DNA of 64,000 nt. It comes from a bacterium (GTDB lineage Bacteria > Verrucomicrobiota > Verrucomicrobiia > Verrucomicrobiales > Akkermansiaceae). A program made the position numbers and the translations under genes. A model generated the notes under the pieces. It did not search any database. It was not told the origin of the DNA and saw only the letters and a list, made by a program, of their open reading frames with translations. Numbering within the stretch: position 1 is the first letter of the stretch; each line of letters opens with the position of its first letter. Of this stretch, positions 8,523-19,168 are shown one piece after another. The DNA is taken from the NCBI GenBank assembly GCA_018222765.1, contig JAAEZT010000006.1, forward strand, positions 57,921 through 121,920. The letters run 5' to 3'.

Positions 8523-10358
8523 TTACTTCATCAAGGAGCCCATCAGGTCGTTCATACCCGCTACCACACTGGCGGGATTTTTGACCATTCCGGCTGCGAG
8601 CAGAGCATTGTCAGCCAATTGATGGGCGACCATCTCAGCCACTGTCGGATTGGAAGAGCGTAGCTCGTTGAGCTTTTCAACCAATTCGTGACCTGGGTTA
8701 AACTCAAGACGCGCCTTCAACTCGGGAGCATTTTGGCCCATCGATTCCATCATGGCACGCATTTGGCCACTTGGAGCATCCTTGGGGGTAAGAGCCACGA
8801 CCGGGTGCGACACCAGACGCTTTCCGACCTCCACACTTTCAACCTTCTCCTTAAGAGTCTCACCCAACCAATCGACGAGTTCTTTGCTTTCATCTTCGTT
8901 GAGTTTTGATTCTTCCTCTGGAAGATCGTCCATTTCAATCTCCGCCCGATCAGCACTCACGAGAGCTTTCCCTTTGTATTCACGGAGGGTCTCCATGATG
9001 TAATCATCAATTCCATCGGTGAAGAAAATGACTTCGATTCCGCGCTTCTGGAAAGCTTCAAGATACGCCCCGCTCTCCATGGCCGCACGATCCAGACCAA
9101 CAAGGTAGTAGATCGAATCCTGCTCTTCTTTGGCACGAGTGAGATAGTCTTCGAGTGAAGTTTTCTCCCCAGCTTCCGTCATGCTCGTTTCGAAGCGGAG
9201 CAACCCGGCGAGAGACTCATGGTGATCAAAGGAAGTCGCGATTCCTTCTTTGAGGAAACGCCCGAAGACCTCGAAGAATTCTTCGTGTTTCTTTGGGTCT
9301 TTTTTCGCCTCGGTGGTTAGATGCTTGATGAAGCGCTTCGTCAAAAGACGGTTGAGTTTCTGAATCAAGGCACTGTCCTGCATCGATTCACGGGAAATGT
9401 TCAGCGGAAGATCTTCGCTATCCACTACACCACGAAGGAAACGCAACCACTCGGGAAGAAGGCCCTGAGGCTCGGCATCGATAAGAACCTTGCGGCAATA
9501 GAGCGAGACTCCGGACTTCATCTGCCCGAAACCAAATCGCTCGGTATTTTCAGCCGGAGAGTAGAGCAATGCGTTGATATCAATGGGCGCGTCGGCACTA
9601 AAATGAAGCGTGTGACGCGGCTCATCAACAGCGTGCGCGCAGTATTGGTAAAACTCCTTGTACTCTTCGTCGCTGATTTCCTTCTTATTCTTCAACCAAA
9701 TTGCTTCGACAGTATTGACGAGCTCTCCGTTGAGATTAAGCGGAAATGAAACGAAACGTGAGTAGCGTTCGATAATCCCCTTGATCGTCGCTTCCTTGGC
9801 AAAATCCGCGCAATCTTCCTTGAGATGAACCACAATCCGACATCCACGCTTTTCGCCTTCGGCATCAGACACGGTGTAACCACTCTGCCCATCACTCTCC
9901 CACTTCAAATGTTCCGTTTCCTCATCCCAGGAGTGAGTGAAAACCTCCACCTTGTCGGCAGCCATAAAAGCCGAGTAGAATCCCACTCCGAACTGACCGA
10001 TCACCGAAGCGTTGGCATCGCCTTTTTCTTTAAGTGCCTCCAAAAACTCCTTTGAGCCGGAACGGGCAATGGTGCCGAGATTATCCGAAAGTTCCTGACG
10101 ATTCATTCCGATTCCATGATCAGAGAAGGTAATCGTTTTAGCTTCCTCGTCGGTGGTAATATTGATTTCCAATGGAAGATCAGCCTCAAAAACGCTATTC
10201 TCGGTCAACTGTTTTAATCTCAGTTTCTCGAGAGAGTCAGAGGCGTTCGAAATCAATTCACGGACAAAGATTTCCTTATCGGTATACAAGGAATGAATAA
10301 CAATATCGAGAAGCTGCCGGACTTCGGCCTGGAATGATTGGGTTTGCGGTTCGCTCAT
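8523..10358 (-). CDS. htpG: Molecular chaperone HtpG (Hsp90 family)
   Basis: Cytoplasmic ATP-dependent chaperone. Starting at ATG 10358 gives 611 residues beginning MSEPQTQSFQAEVRQLLDIV, the typical HtpG N-terminus; the frame is open to 10409 but the extra 17 residues are not family-like. The ATP-binding motifs are clear: ELISNASDSLEKLR, SDHGIGMN and GQFGVGFYSAFM, followed by the middle domain (LPLNISRE) and the C-terminal dimerisation region. Its start is 70 bases downstream of the stop of the TPR gene on the same strand, so it may have its own promoter. A strong hairpin terminator follows. Confidence 0.97.
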   Translation of the reverse strand: MSEPQTQSFQAEVRQLLDIVIHSLYTDKEIFVRELISNASDSLEKLRLKQLTENSVFEADLPLEINITTDEEAKTITFSDHGIGMNRQELSDNLGTIARSGSKEFLEALKEKGDANASVIGQFGVGFYSAFMAADKVEVFTHSWDEETEHLKWESDGQSGYTVSDAEGEKRGCRIVVHLKEDCADFAKEATIKGIIERYSRFVSFPLNLNGELVNTVEAIWLKNKKEISDEEYKEFYQYCAHAVDEPRHTLHFSADAPIDINALLYSPAENTERFGFGQMKSGVSLYCRKVLIDAEPQGLLPEWLRFLRGVVDSEDLPLNISRESMQDSALIQKLNRLLTKRFIKHLTTEAKKDPKKHEEFFEVFGRFLKEGIATSFDHHESLAGLLRFETSMTEAGEKTSLEDYLTRAKEEQDSIYYLVGLDRAAMESGAYLEAFQKRGIEVIFFTDGIDDYIMETLREYKGKALVSADRAEIEMDDLPEEESKLNEDESKELVDWLGETLKEKVESVEVGKRLVSHPVVALTPKDAPSGQMRAMMESMGQNAPELKARLEFNPGHELVEKLNELRSSNPTVAEMVAHQLADNALLAAGMVKNPASVVAGMNDLMGSLMK

Positions 10359-10428
10359 AACTAGTAAATCAGTGCGCGCGCAAAATAGCGAAGACTCACC
10401 CGCTGTCAACTCATGGCCGCACAGCGCT

Positions 10429-11019
10429 CTAGGCCTGCAATTTTAGGACTCTGTTAAGGTCTTCTATCCACTCCCGGGCGTGATCGTTATCAGTATCCAA
10501 GGAAACGACCTTTTCGTAACAGACCTTGGCTTCTTGATATCGTTTCTGGGCCACAAGATAGCCTGCCAGATTCCCGTAGGCTTCATCGAGTACTTCTCCA
10601 CCGATCGCGATGGCTTCCCGGATAAGATACTCGGCCCGCGCCACTTCACCTTGCTGGAAAGCTGCCTGTGCAGCAAAAACGAGATACTCGCCCTCATTGC
10701 TATCGATCTTATTGGCTTCGCGATAATCTTTCTCCGCCTCGGCGTAATTTCCGCGATGAGACTGCAAATCCCCCCGCTGGGAAAGGAATGCCGCACTCAA
10801 GTCCTCGGGAATCTCCTCCTCGATTCGCGCGAGAGTCGCCTCGGCATGATTGAGATCTCCGAGATCAACCAGATTTGCAACATACATCAGGGTCGCGGCA
10901 TAATTTTCATCAGCCTCATCTTTCACTAGGATCTTCTCGTAAAGGTGACGTGCCGTAGCGAGTTGATCCAACTCCTCGGCATCCTCAAGAAGTTCCAATA
11001 AATCATTGATGGAAGACAT
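10429..11019 (-). CDS. Tetratricopeptide-repeat protein
   Basis: 196-residue soluble protein made almost entirely of helical TPR units; repeats such as ATARHLYEKIL, AEKDYREANKID and EAKVCYEKVVSLD show the A/G-Y-A-x-A-P-like pattern at 34-residue spacing. No signal peptide or membrane segment, so likely a cytoplasmic scaffold. It starts 9 bases after the guaA stop, probably in the same transcript as guaB-guaA. Partner and function are unknown. Confidence 0.85.
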   Translation of the reverse strand: MSSINDLLELLEDAEELDQLATARHLYEKILVKDEADENYAATLMYVANLVDLGDLNHAEATLARIEEEIPEDLSAAFLSQRGDLQSHRGNYAEAEKDYREANKIDSNEGEYLVFAAQAAFQQGEVARAEYLIREAIAIGGEVLDEAYGNLAGYLVAQKRYQEAKVCYEKVVSLDTDNDHAREWIEDLNRVLKLQA

Positions 11020-11028
11020 AATGAAACT

Positions 11029-12552
11029 CTACTCCCACTCGATACTCGCTGGTGGCTTGGTCGAAATATCGTAAAGGACGCGATTAATTCCGCTAACCTC
11101 ATTCAAAATATCCTGACTGGCCTCGCGAAGGAGCTGCGCAGGCAGATCTACCCACTCCGCGGTCATTGCGTCTTCGCTGATCACCGCACGCAGATTAGTG
11201 GCCCATTCGTAGCTCCGCTCATCACCTTTTACACCAACTGTTTTGACGGGGATCAGGCCGGCATAAGCCTGCCATACTCGGTCATACCAGCCATGCTCCT
11301 TGAGTTTACCGATGAAAATGGCGTCACAATCGCGAATAATATTGAGACGATGACGATCAACTGCACCCGGACAGCGCACCGCAAGTCCCGGTCCCGGGAA
11401 AGGATGCCGATTGAGAATATCTTTTTCAATCCCTAGGGAGGCGCCCAATTCTCGAACCTCGTCTTTGAAGAGTTCCGCCAATGGTTCCAGCACTTTCCCC
11501 TGCTCCTGCAATTCGAGAATCTTGGGAACCCGGTTGTGGTGAGTCTTGATCACGGAAGCTTTCGACTTGGCATTGGAGGCACTTTCAATGACATCGGGAT
11601 ACAATGTTCCCTGCGCCAACATCTCGGCATCACCAACCGCATCCCAAAATACCTCGATAAACATGTTGCCAATGATCTTGCGCTTTTCCTCCGGATCGTC
11701 CCTGCCAGCCAGGGCATCAAGAAAACGATCAGTGGCATCAACCGTTTCGATATCCACCTTCATTCGTTTGAAATTCGCCTGAACTTCGGCTGCCTCATTT
11801 TTTCGAAGGAGACCATTGTCGACAAAGATGGCGCGTGTATTGACTCCGGCCTCTTTGAGCAGAACGGCCAAGACAGTGCTATCAACGCCCCCGCTCACTC
11901 CGCAAACGACCTGGCGCTCGCCTACGACCTCACGAATCCCTTCAATCATCTCGCGCTTGAAATCTTCGATATGGAATCGCTGCAGCTTTTCCGCCTGATT
12001 AAGGAAATTGTTGAGTATCTTGTTGCCCTCGTGGCTGTGGGTCACTTCGGGATGAAACTGAATTCCGAAAAAGCCACCCGGCCACTTCAAACTGACCGGC
12101 GTGCCGTGTTGATTCGATGCAATCACTTCCGCATCGTCGTGAAGATCCTGCACGGTATCAGAATGACTCATCCAGACCTGCGATTCGGCAGACACGTCGG
12201 CATACAAATCATCGTGCGTAGTGGGGGCTAGCATTGCAGGACCATACTCTCGCTTGTTACTCGCCTTTACCGAACCACCAAACTTGATGTTGAGCAGCTG
12301 CATTCCGTAGCACACCCCAAGAACAGGAACACCGTAGGACTTCAGTTTCTCAAAATCAATATCCGGAGCATCCGGTTCACTAGTACTTTTTGGTCCACCC
12401 GAGAGAATAACCGCTCCGGGCGTTCCAATTTCAGAAATATCTTCCGGCGAATACAGTTTGGCAAAGTATCCGAGTTCACGCACCCGTCGCACAATGAGCT
12501 GGGTGTATTGCGAACCAAAATCGAGAACCGCGACATGTTGATTTTCTTCCAT
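11029..12552 (-). CDS. guaA: GMP synthase (glutamine-hydrolysing)
   Basis: Converts XMP to GMP with glutamine as nitrogen donor. 507 residues with the expected order: class I glutamine amidotransferase domain with nucleophile Cys81 (GVCYGMQ) and catalytic His167/Glu169 (QFHPEV), then the ATP-pyrophosphatase P-loop GVSGGVDST around residue 218, and the C-terminal dimerisation domain ending in SIEWE, the usual GuaA end. It starts 2 bases after the guaB stop, a normal guaBA operon that supplies GMP. Confidence 0.98.
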   Translation of the reverse strand: MEENQHVAVLDFGSQYTQLIVRRVRELGYFAKLYSPEDISEIGTPGAVILSGGPKSTSEPDAPDIDFEKLKSYGVPVLGVCYGMQLLNIKFGGSVKASNKREYGPAMLAPTTHDDLYADVSAESQVWMSHSDTVQDLHDDAEVIASNQHGTPVSLKWPGGFFGIQFHPEVTHSHEGNKILNNFLNQAEKLQRFHIEDFKREMIEGIREVVGERQVVCGVSGGVDSTVLAVLLKEAGVNTRAIFVDNGLLRKNEAAEVQANFKRMKVDIETVDATDRFLDALAGRDDPEEKRKIIGNMFIEVFWDAVGDAEMLAQGTLYPDVIESASNAKSKASVIKTHHNRVPKILELQEQGKVLEPLAELFKDEVRELGASLGIEKDILNRHPFPGPGLAVRCPGAVDRHRLNIIRDCDAIFIGKLKEHGWYDRVWQAYAGLIPVKTVGVKGDERSYEWATNLRAVISEDAMTAEWVDLPAQLLREASQDILNEVSGINRVLYDISTKPPASIEWE

Positions 12553-12554
12553 AA

Positions 12555-14009
12555 TTAGCTGGCAGGCTGGTAGTTGGTGGGCTCCTCGGTGATGGTGACA
12601 TCATGCGCGTGACTCTCACGAAGTCCGCCTGCAGTGATTCTAACGAACTCGGCCTTCTTCCGAAGCTCGGGGAGATTACGGGCTCCGACGTAGCCCATTC
12701 CCGAACGAAGACCGCCCATTAGTTGAAATACGACGTCCGCCAATGGGCCTTTGTAAGGAACGCGTCCCTCGACTCCTTCCGCAACAAGTTTTCCACTGGA
12801 ATTCTGGCCGTAACGATCTCCCGCTCCTTTGCGCATTGCCCCGATTGAGCCCATGCCACGGTAGGTCTTAAAGCGACGCCCTTGCGAATGCACTGTCTGT
12901 CCGGGACTTTCGCGGGTTCCTGCGAGAAGCGACCCCAGCATTACCAGATCAGCTCCGGCAGCGAGAGCTTTCGTAATATCACCTGAGTATCGAATTCCAC
13001 CATCTGCGATTACTTTGACGCCTAACTCATGGGCGGTATCTGCAACGTTTTGCACTGCGGTAAATTGAGGCATCCCCACTCCGGAAATGACACGGGTCGT
13101 ACAAATCGAACCGGGCCCAACACCGACCTTCAAACAATTCGCTCCCGCGCTGATAAGATCCTTCGCTCCCTGCGAGGTGACAACATTACCAGCAACGACG
13201 GGAATATTCCCCAAGCCGCGGAGAGCAGCAATTACTTCCATCACCCGCGAGGTGTGTCCGGTCGCGGCATCGATGAAAAGCGCGTCAGCCCCGGCGTCGA
13301 TGAGAGCTTTTGCCCGTTCTAAAAATTCTGGTCCTGGTCCCACGGCGGCACCGCAACGGAGCTGTCCATTGGGATCCTTGGCGGCATTAGTAAAAGTAAT
13401 TCGCTTTTCAATATCGGCGCCGGTGATCAACCCGCCGAGCGTGCCATCGGCATTAATAAGAGGAAGTTTCTCAATACGATTTTCATAAAGAATGACCCGA
13501 GCCTTGTGTTGATCCATCCCAACCGGAGCGGTCACTAACTTCTCAATGGAAGTCATGACATCTTCCACTAAGGCCGTCTCGCTCGGAACATGACGAAGGT
13601 CGCGACCGGTCACCATTCCTTCCAGCTTGTCATTTTCATCAACAACCGGAAATCCTGAGAAACCCTCGCGCTCCATGATTTCTCGAACTTGCGCCACCGT
13701 AAACTTGCGAGAAACCGTAAGCGGTTGTTGGATCACGGCATTTTCAGATCGTTTCACCTTCGCAACCATGGAGGCCTGCTCATCGATCGGGCAGGCCCGG
13801 TGGATCACCGCAATACCGCCCTCACGAGCCAAGGCCATCGCGAGCTCGGTTTCCGAGACTGTATCCATCGCCGCAGAGACCACGGGGATATTGAGAGGAA
13901 TTCCGTCACACAGGTCGGTTCGAACATCAGATTCCGAAGGAAGCAATTCGCTCAAACCGGGCGTCAACAAAACGTCGTCAAAAGAAAGGGCCAAAGAAGG
14001 TTCCGCCAT
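12555..14009 (-). CDS. guaB: Inosine-5'-monophosphate dehydrogenase
   Basis: NAD-dependent oxidation of IMP to XMP, the committed step of guanine nucleotide synthesis. 484 residues: an N-terminal barrel segment ([10 protein letters not shown]), two CBS regulatory domains (about residues 90-205) that in the family bind adenine/guanine nucleotides, and the catalytic loop GPGSICTTR with the nucleophilic Cys, followed by the GMGSIGAM flap region. First gene of guaB-guaA-TPR. The 217-base divergent region upstream (14010-14226) separates it from the giant secreted protein gene and must hold both promoters; I see no clear motif and no purine riboswitch there. Confidence 0.98.
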   Translation of the reverse strand: MAEPSLALSFDDVLLTPGLSELLPSESDVRTDLCDGIPLNIPVVSAAMDTVSETELAMALAREGGIAVIHRACPIDEQASMVAKVKRSENAVIQQPLTVSRKFTVAQVREIMEREGFSGFPVVDENDKLEGMVTGRDLRHVPSETALVEDVMTSIEKLVTAPVGMDQHKARVILYENRIEKLPLINADGTLGGLITGADIEKRITFTNAAKDPNGQLRCGAAVGPGPEFLERAKALIDAGADALFIDAATGHTSRVMEVIAALRGLGNIPVVAGNVVTSQGAKDLISAGANCLKVGVGPGSICTTRVISGVGMPQFTAVQNVADTAHELGVKVIADGGIRYSGDITKALAAGADLVMLGSLLAGTRESPGQTVHSQGRRFKTYRGMGSIGAMRKGAGDRYGQNSSGKLVAEGVEGRVPYKGPLADVVFQLMGGLRSGMGYVGARNLPELRKKAEFVRITAGGLRESHAHDVTITEEPTNYQPAS

Positions 14010-14226
14010 GAGCGATACAAGGGAAATGGAGATCCGAAAGCAAGCGCGATTCCCTCAGATTTGTGAAATTCTGCAATTCTCATTGTGAATAAGCCCAAGA
14101 ACTGCCCGATCATCGAAAAATCGCTTCTTTTTTGTAACCTTCGCGTCTCCAGACTCCTAACAAGCTTGAATGCTCCACCTAAGGTCGTCATTCTCTCTCC
14201 ACGGTTCCTTTACCCACAGTTTTAAG

Positions 14227-17200
14227 ATGAACGTCCATTCGCACCTCCTTCGTCGCTTTCTCTCTTCTTTCATTCTCTTTTTTGCCCTGCTCTTTTCAGC
14301 GGAGGCTCAGACGCAACCACCTTCCTTCTCTCTGAGTATATCGTCCGAGACGGTTGGCCTCGGAAGTTGCGCTGAGCTCACTTTTGAAATCCAGAACAAT
14401 AGCGGGATCGCGGCTAATAATCTCGATTTCACACTCAACTTACCCGACGGAGTGGTTCTGACTGATCCCGCCATTGCCACCAGCGATTGCGGCGGAACAT
14501 TCAGCACGGCCAATGGAGGAAATACAATTTCCCTCACCGGAGGAACCGTGGGCCCCAATGCCACTTGTTCCGCCCGAGTCGGAATCACTCTCACAGCAGT
14601 GGGTCCCTTTGACCTCACGACCGGTGTTTTGACCTCAAGTGCCGGAAACAGCGGAAATGCCACGATTCAAGTCGGAGCGCCCGTCAACGGACCTTCCCTT
14701 GGGTTTTCGAAATTCTTCACCACCAGCCCAATTCAGCTCGGTGGGCAAACAACGCTCGTATATACTATTCAAAATCAATCCCAAGTCGATGCCTTCGGGA
14801 TTTCTTTTACCGATGATCTCTCTCCCGGAATCGTGGTGGCAAACCAAGCTAACATTGTCAACAGCTGCTCCACGGCGACACTGACAGCGATTGCAGGCTC
14901 CCAACAAATCGCCTTCAATGGCGGCACTCTCGCTGCGGGCCAAAGCTGCACCCTCTCACTCGATGTCGTCGGCGTGACCGCGGGGTCAAATTCCAGCATG
15001 TCGAGTGACATCACTTCAAGCTTTCAAAACTCTCAACCCATATCCTCCGGGCGTGCTTGTAGTATTCTCGAAGTGATCCCCCCCGAGGATCTCGCCAACA
15101 TTTCTTTTTCCAAAAATTTCCTCGAAGACTCGGTTGGTCCCGGCGGAACCGCCACGCTGGAGTTTTCTATCACCAATAACAGCCAGAGTGAGACCTTCTC
15201 GCAGATCAACTTCACCGACGATCTCGACGCCATGTTACCCGGAGCAGTCGCGGTGAATCTTCCCTATGATGGAGGATATTTCGTCAATGCGAGCTTCGAC
15301 GACAACGCCCCCATCATTCTGAGTAATACTTGGGATTACCTTGACGAGCTTCAAAACGAAAACGGCAGAAATGATGACTACCCTGTCGACGGTTCTGGAA
15401 ACCTTTGGAATGACGCCACCTTTGACACGTCAACGTCTAACATCGGTCCTTGGGAAATCGGAAACGCTCCCTTTCAGGCAGGTGAAATCGACGCCTTTCC
15501 TCCCGGAACCCCCGCTATCCTTGATGGCATTGATGCCGCTCCGAATGGAGAGAACCTTGTTACCACTTACCTGTTCCGTCAGAACTTTAATCTCAATGCC
15601 ACTCAAGCTGACATACCCAACTGGCTGATCGAGCACGTCTTCGACGACGGCGCCATCGTCTACATTAACGGCAAGGAAGTCTACCGATCACCTCAAATGC
15701 CTGCCGGACAAGTTACAACAACCACTCTCTCAGGTCTCGGCAACGAATCCAGTCAGGTCATTTCTCCGGTCAACCTCGTAGGATTCCTTGTCGCGGGGGC
15801 AAACACTATTGCCGTCGAGGTGCATCAAACCACTATTGATAGCAGTGACGTTGGATTTTCACTGAATCTCATCCCCGCCTCGGACTCTCCAACCGGAGGG
15901 TTCAGCTACGCAGACGACACCTTTGAGGGAACCAACGACGCCGGGACCGCAGATGGAATACTTGATCCTGTCGGCGGATTTACCGGCGGCGGTATCAGCG
16001 CAACCATGGGGGGTAAAAACTTTTTCACAGGTTTCCTCAACCCCCCAAGTTCCGGCGGGTGGTCACGCACCTTCACTGTTGATGAAGCCGGAGTAATTCC
16101 GGTAAGTCTCCGATACCGGCTTATCTTTGACGAAACATTCGAGGGCGATGAATCCGGGCAGGCCCTTTTTGAATTAAATGGTATTCGCTATGGCAATGGC
16201 CCCAACAACTCACTTGCACAATTTTCCGGCGGCGTCGGAGTTGATCAGGATTCGGGATGGCAGACCTTCACAACCAACATTTCCCTTGGTGCGGGCGAAC
16301 ACACAATCTTGCTCGGTGGCTACAACAACAAATCAAACTCAGGCTCCGAGGTGATGCAGGTCTTCTTCGATGATGTTCAAATCGGCACTCCACAAACTCC
16401 TACTCGAATTTGCGGACCTAATTCAGCCCTTGCTGGCAGCAACGTTTTGTCATTAAGCGGAGGCCAACTCACACCCGGACAGACATGCTCATTTCAAGTA
16501 GGAGTAAAAATCCCGGTTGCCACTTCCTTTGGTGAATACTTCAACACAACCAGCCTCATCTCAACAGAAGTCATCGGATCGACTTTGGTAGGATTTCCCG
16601 CGACCGACACCTTGCTGATCGCTCCGGTCACTCCGGCTTTCTCAATGAACTTTGGCCCCGGCGCCATCAATGCCGGCGAAGATTCCACCCTAACTTTCAC
16701 CATCGACAACAGCGGATCTCAGCTCCCTGCGGAAAATATCACTTTGAATCACCAACTCCCGGCCGGATTGATTCTCTCCACTCCAACCGACTCTTCCACA
16801 ACTTGTCAGGGAGGAACGCTCACTGCAGTTAGCGGAACAAACACTATCTCCTACACCGGGGGAACGGCCCCTCCGGGACAGATCTGCGAAATTACCGTCA
16901 ATGTCACGAGTATCGAAGGTGGCGAGTTTGTCAGCACAAGCGGCGAACTCACCAGCTCTCTCGGCAATAGCGGAACGGCAAGCGATACCATCGATATCCA
17001 ACCTCTCGTCGCGATTGCCCTCAGGGTTGAAGGTTCCACCGAGATAGTCATTGCCGGTTCCGGTCCCGAAAACCTCACCTACGTCATCACCGCATTCAAT
17101 GGCGGGCCATCGACCGCGACAAACATCGTTATTGATCAGAGCGAAACACTTCCCTCTGGAGCTTCAATGGTCAGCGCAACCACGAGCCTTGGCTCGTTCG

Positions 17201-19149
17201 ATCAATCCGATTGGTCAATCCCAACTCTTCTCTCAGGTGAGTCGGCAACTCTTACCATCACCTACAGCGTGGAACGGAACACCGTGCCGGGAAACAATGC
17301 AATTGCAGGAACGGTCATCCTCACCTCGGTTGATCAACTTGACTCCAATAACTCCGACAACACCGCAACCGAGTTTACATCCGTTAACAACGTCTTTGAT
17401 ATTACCTTGGACACAACCGGGCCAATCGAGCCCGTCCTGGCCGCCACGGGACCAGGAAATTTGGTCTACACGATCACCGCTAGCAATTCAGGCCCCTCGG
17501 ATGCAACCAATCTTGGAATTCGAGAAACCCTAGATCTTCCGACCGGGGTCAGTGTGGATTCTATCATTCCCAGCATCGGATCATTCACTCCCCCCAACGC
17601 CCCCAACGGTCTTTGGAACCTCGATCTTCCATTCGGAGAAACTGCCACTCTCACCGTGAACCTCACAGTCGGGGCTGATGCTCCGGACGGCGGCTCCATC
17701 AGCAGCACTTCAATTCTTGAATCAGCCTTGGGAACCGACAGTAACAATTCAAATGATTCTGCAACAGAAACAACGGCGATCGTTGCCGGTTCCGATTTAG
17801 TCATCACCCAAAGTGGCCCGGAAGCCCCGGTCGTGGCTGGCTCGGGAACAGGCAACCTCATCTACACCGTGGAGGTCTTGAACCAAGGCCCACTCACAGC
17901 CACTGGAATCGAGCTCACCGAGAGCCTAAGTTTTGGGGACGGAATTACGATTGACTCGGTCACACCTACCGCTGGTTCCTTTTCAGATGATGTTTGGAAC
18001 CTTGGCGACCTCGCAGTCGGAGTCTCGGAGACTCTTCAGGTCGTCCTGACCGTTGGCCCCTCCGCCGCAACAGCTTCTCCAGGAGTCACCAGTACCGCCT
18101 CTGTGAGCGCTGCCGATCAACGGGAAATCAACCCCGGCGATGAATCAGCGACCACCACCGCAGACATCATCCGGGAGGTCGATCTCGCCATTTCGGCGAC
18201 GAACTCCCGCGACCCCGTTCTGGCCGGGTTCAATCTTCCTCAAAACCTCTTCCACACCATCACTGTCGTGAACAATGGCCCGAGTGACGCCTCGGCCGTG
18301 ACAATCAATATAGGCGAAATCTTACCTGACGGAGCCACTGTCGACTCTATTAGTCCTGGAACCAATACTTCTTTTGCAGACTCACTCTGGACAGTTGGTG
18401 ATCTAGACGTTGGAGCTTCATCCACGATCATCTACTACTTTAATGTCTCGGAAACCGTCGCAGGCGGCGTCGATCTCATTGAAAATGAAGCCAACGTTTC
18501 GGGAGCGAGCGAAACTCTCCTCAACGTTGCCGATGACACAGCTATCATCTCGACTGATGTCGTCAGTCCATCCACCACAAGACTTCTTCGGGGTGCCGTT
18601 GCACTGGATTTCCAAACAGGGCTCTTCAAGCAAGTCATCACCATCACCAACGACAATCCCGGCACTCTTCCCTCGTTCCGCATTCTTGTCAACGAACTGC
18701 CGGATGGCGTCACAGTGCATAATGCCCAAGGTGCTACCATCGATGGCACTTCCTACCTGCTCTACAAACAAGCCCTTGCCAGTGGTGAGAGCATCGATTT
18801 GGTCGTAGAGTATTATCAGGCCGACGCCTCGGGAGGAATCGAACCTACTTTTAAGATCGAATTGCTCGACCCCGAAGACGAACAAGTGGCCGGAGAGGGC
18901 GTGAATGTTGACCCTCCGAAAATCCTTCCAAATGGAGACCTTCTGATCGAGTTCGATTCCCAGATCGGCCAAGTTTTCACCGTCCAATACAGTAATGACG
19001 GTCAAACTTGGGCCAACGTCGTGCCCGACGTTGTGGCTGGAGGAACCCGATTACAATGGATCGACAACGGTCCGCCCAAGACATCGAGCCATCCCCGAGA
19101 GGAGAAGCGCCGCCTCTACCGCGTGATTCAAAAAGATGCCGATCAATAA
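14227..19149 (+). CDS. Very large secreted protein with DUF11-like repeats
   Basis: 1640 residues from ATG 14227, chosen because MNVHSHLLRRFLSSFILFFALLFS...AEA is a good signal peptide; the frame opens earlier at 14170. The body has repeated Ig-like DUF11-type units with NxGPSxAxxxxIxExLPxGxxxxS signatures. Units near the N-terminus contain Cys pairs and SFSKNF-type starts; the central part (about 360-740) contains two beta-sandwich domains (IVYINGKEVYR; FDDVQIG) resembling carbohydrate-binding modules; four or five classical DUF11 repeats follow (about 930-1500). The C-terminus has a conserved-looking FTVQYSNDGQTW...LYRVIQK module also seen in other secreted proteins of this group. Probably a surface or matrix protein; it precedes a beta-barrel candidate by 19 bases. 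Confidence 0.85.
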   Translation: MNVHSHLLRRFLSSFILFFALLFSAEAQTQPPSFSLSISSETVGLGSCAELTFEIQNNSGIAANNLDFTLNLPDGVVLTDPAIATSDCGGTFSTANGGNTISLTGGTVGPNATCSARVGITLTAVGPFDLTTGVLTSSAGNSGNATIQVGAPVNGPSLGFSKFFTTSPIQLGGQTTLVYTIQNQSQVDAFGISFTDDLSPGIVVANQANIVNSCSTATLTAIAGSQQIAFNGGTLAAGQSCTLSLDVVGVTAGSNSSMSSDITSSFQNSQPISSGRACSILEVIPPEDLANISFSKNFLEDSVGPGGTATLEFSITNNSQSETFSQINFTDDLDAMLPGAVAVNLPYDGGYFVNASFDDNAPIILSNTWDYLDELQNENGRNDDYPVDGSGNLWNDATFDTSTSNIGPWEIGNAPFQAGEIDAFPPGTPAILDGIDAAPNGENLVTTYLFRQNFNLNATQADIPNWLIEHVFDDGAIVYINGKEVYRSPQMPAGQVTTTTLSGLGNESSQVISPVNLVGFLVAGANTIAVEVHQTTIDSSDVGFSLNLIPASDSPTGGFSYADDTFEGTNDAGTADGILDPVGGFTGGGISATMGGKNFFTGFLNPPSSGGWSRTFTVDEAGVIPVSLRYRLIFDETFEGDESGQALFELNGIRYGNGPNNSLAQFSGGVGVDQDSGWQTFTTNISLGAGEHTILLGGYNNKSNSGSEVMQVFFDDVQIGTPQTPTRICGPNSALAGSNVLSLSGGQLTPGQTCSFQVGVKIPVATSFGEYFNTTSLISTEVIGSTLVGFPATDTLLIAPVTPAFSMNFGPGAINAGEDSTLTFTIDNSGSQLPAENITLNHQLPAGLILSTPTDSSTTCQGGTLTAVSGTNTISYTGGTAPPGQICEITVNVTSIEGGEFVSTSGELTSSLGNSGTASDTIDIQPLVAIALRVEGSTEIVIAGSGPENLTYVITAFNGGPSTATNIVIDQSETLPSGASMVSATTSLGSFDQSDWSIPTLLSGESATLTITYSVERNTVPGNNAIAGTVILTSVDQLDSNNSDNTATEFTSVNNVFDITLDTTGPIEPVLAATGPGNLVYTITASNSGPSDATNLGIRETLDLPTGVSVDSIIPSIGSFTPPNAPNGLWNLDLPFGETATLTVNLTVGADAPDGGSISSTSILESALGTDSNNSNDSATETTAIVAGSDLVITQSGPEAPVVAGSGTGNLIYTVEVLNQGPLTATGIELTESLSFGDGITIDSVTPTAGSFSDDVWNLGDLAVGVSETLQVVLTVGPSAATASPGVTSTASVSAADQREINPGDESATTTADIIREVDLAISATNSRDPVLAGFNLPQNLFHTITVVNNGPSDASAVTINIGEILPDGATVDSISPGTNTSFADSLWTVGDLDVGASSTIIYYFNVSETVAGGVDLIENEANVSGASETLLNVADDTAIISTDVVSPSTTRLLRGAVALDFQTGLFKQVITITNDNPGTLPSFRILVNELPDGVTVHNAQGATIDGTSYLLYKQALASGESIDLVVEYYQADASGGIEPTFKIELLDPEDEQVAGEGVNVDPPKILPNGDLLIEFDSQIGQVFTVQYSNDGQTWANVVPDVVAGGTRLQWIDNGPPKTSSHPREEKRRLYRVIQKDADQ

Positions 19150-19168
19150 TTCCATCTCCCAAATTCTC

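Noticed and set aside
9321-9749. 142-codon plus-strand frame inside htpG
   Set aside because: Shadow of the htpG coding strand without family resemblance; the same applies to many other internal antisense frames.
14010-14226. Purine riboswitch or attenuator before guaB
   Set aside because: No conserved riboswitch core or hairpin-T run was recognisable in the short leader.
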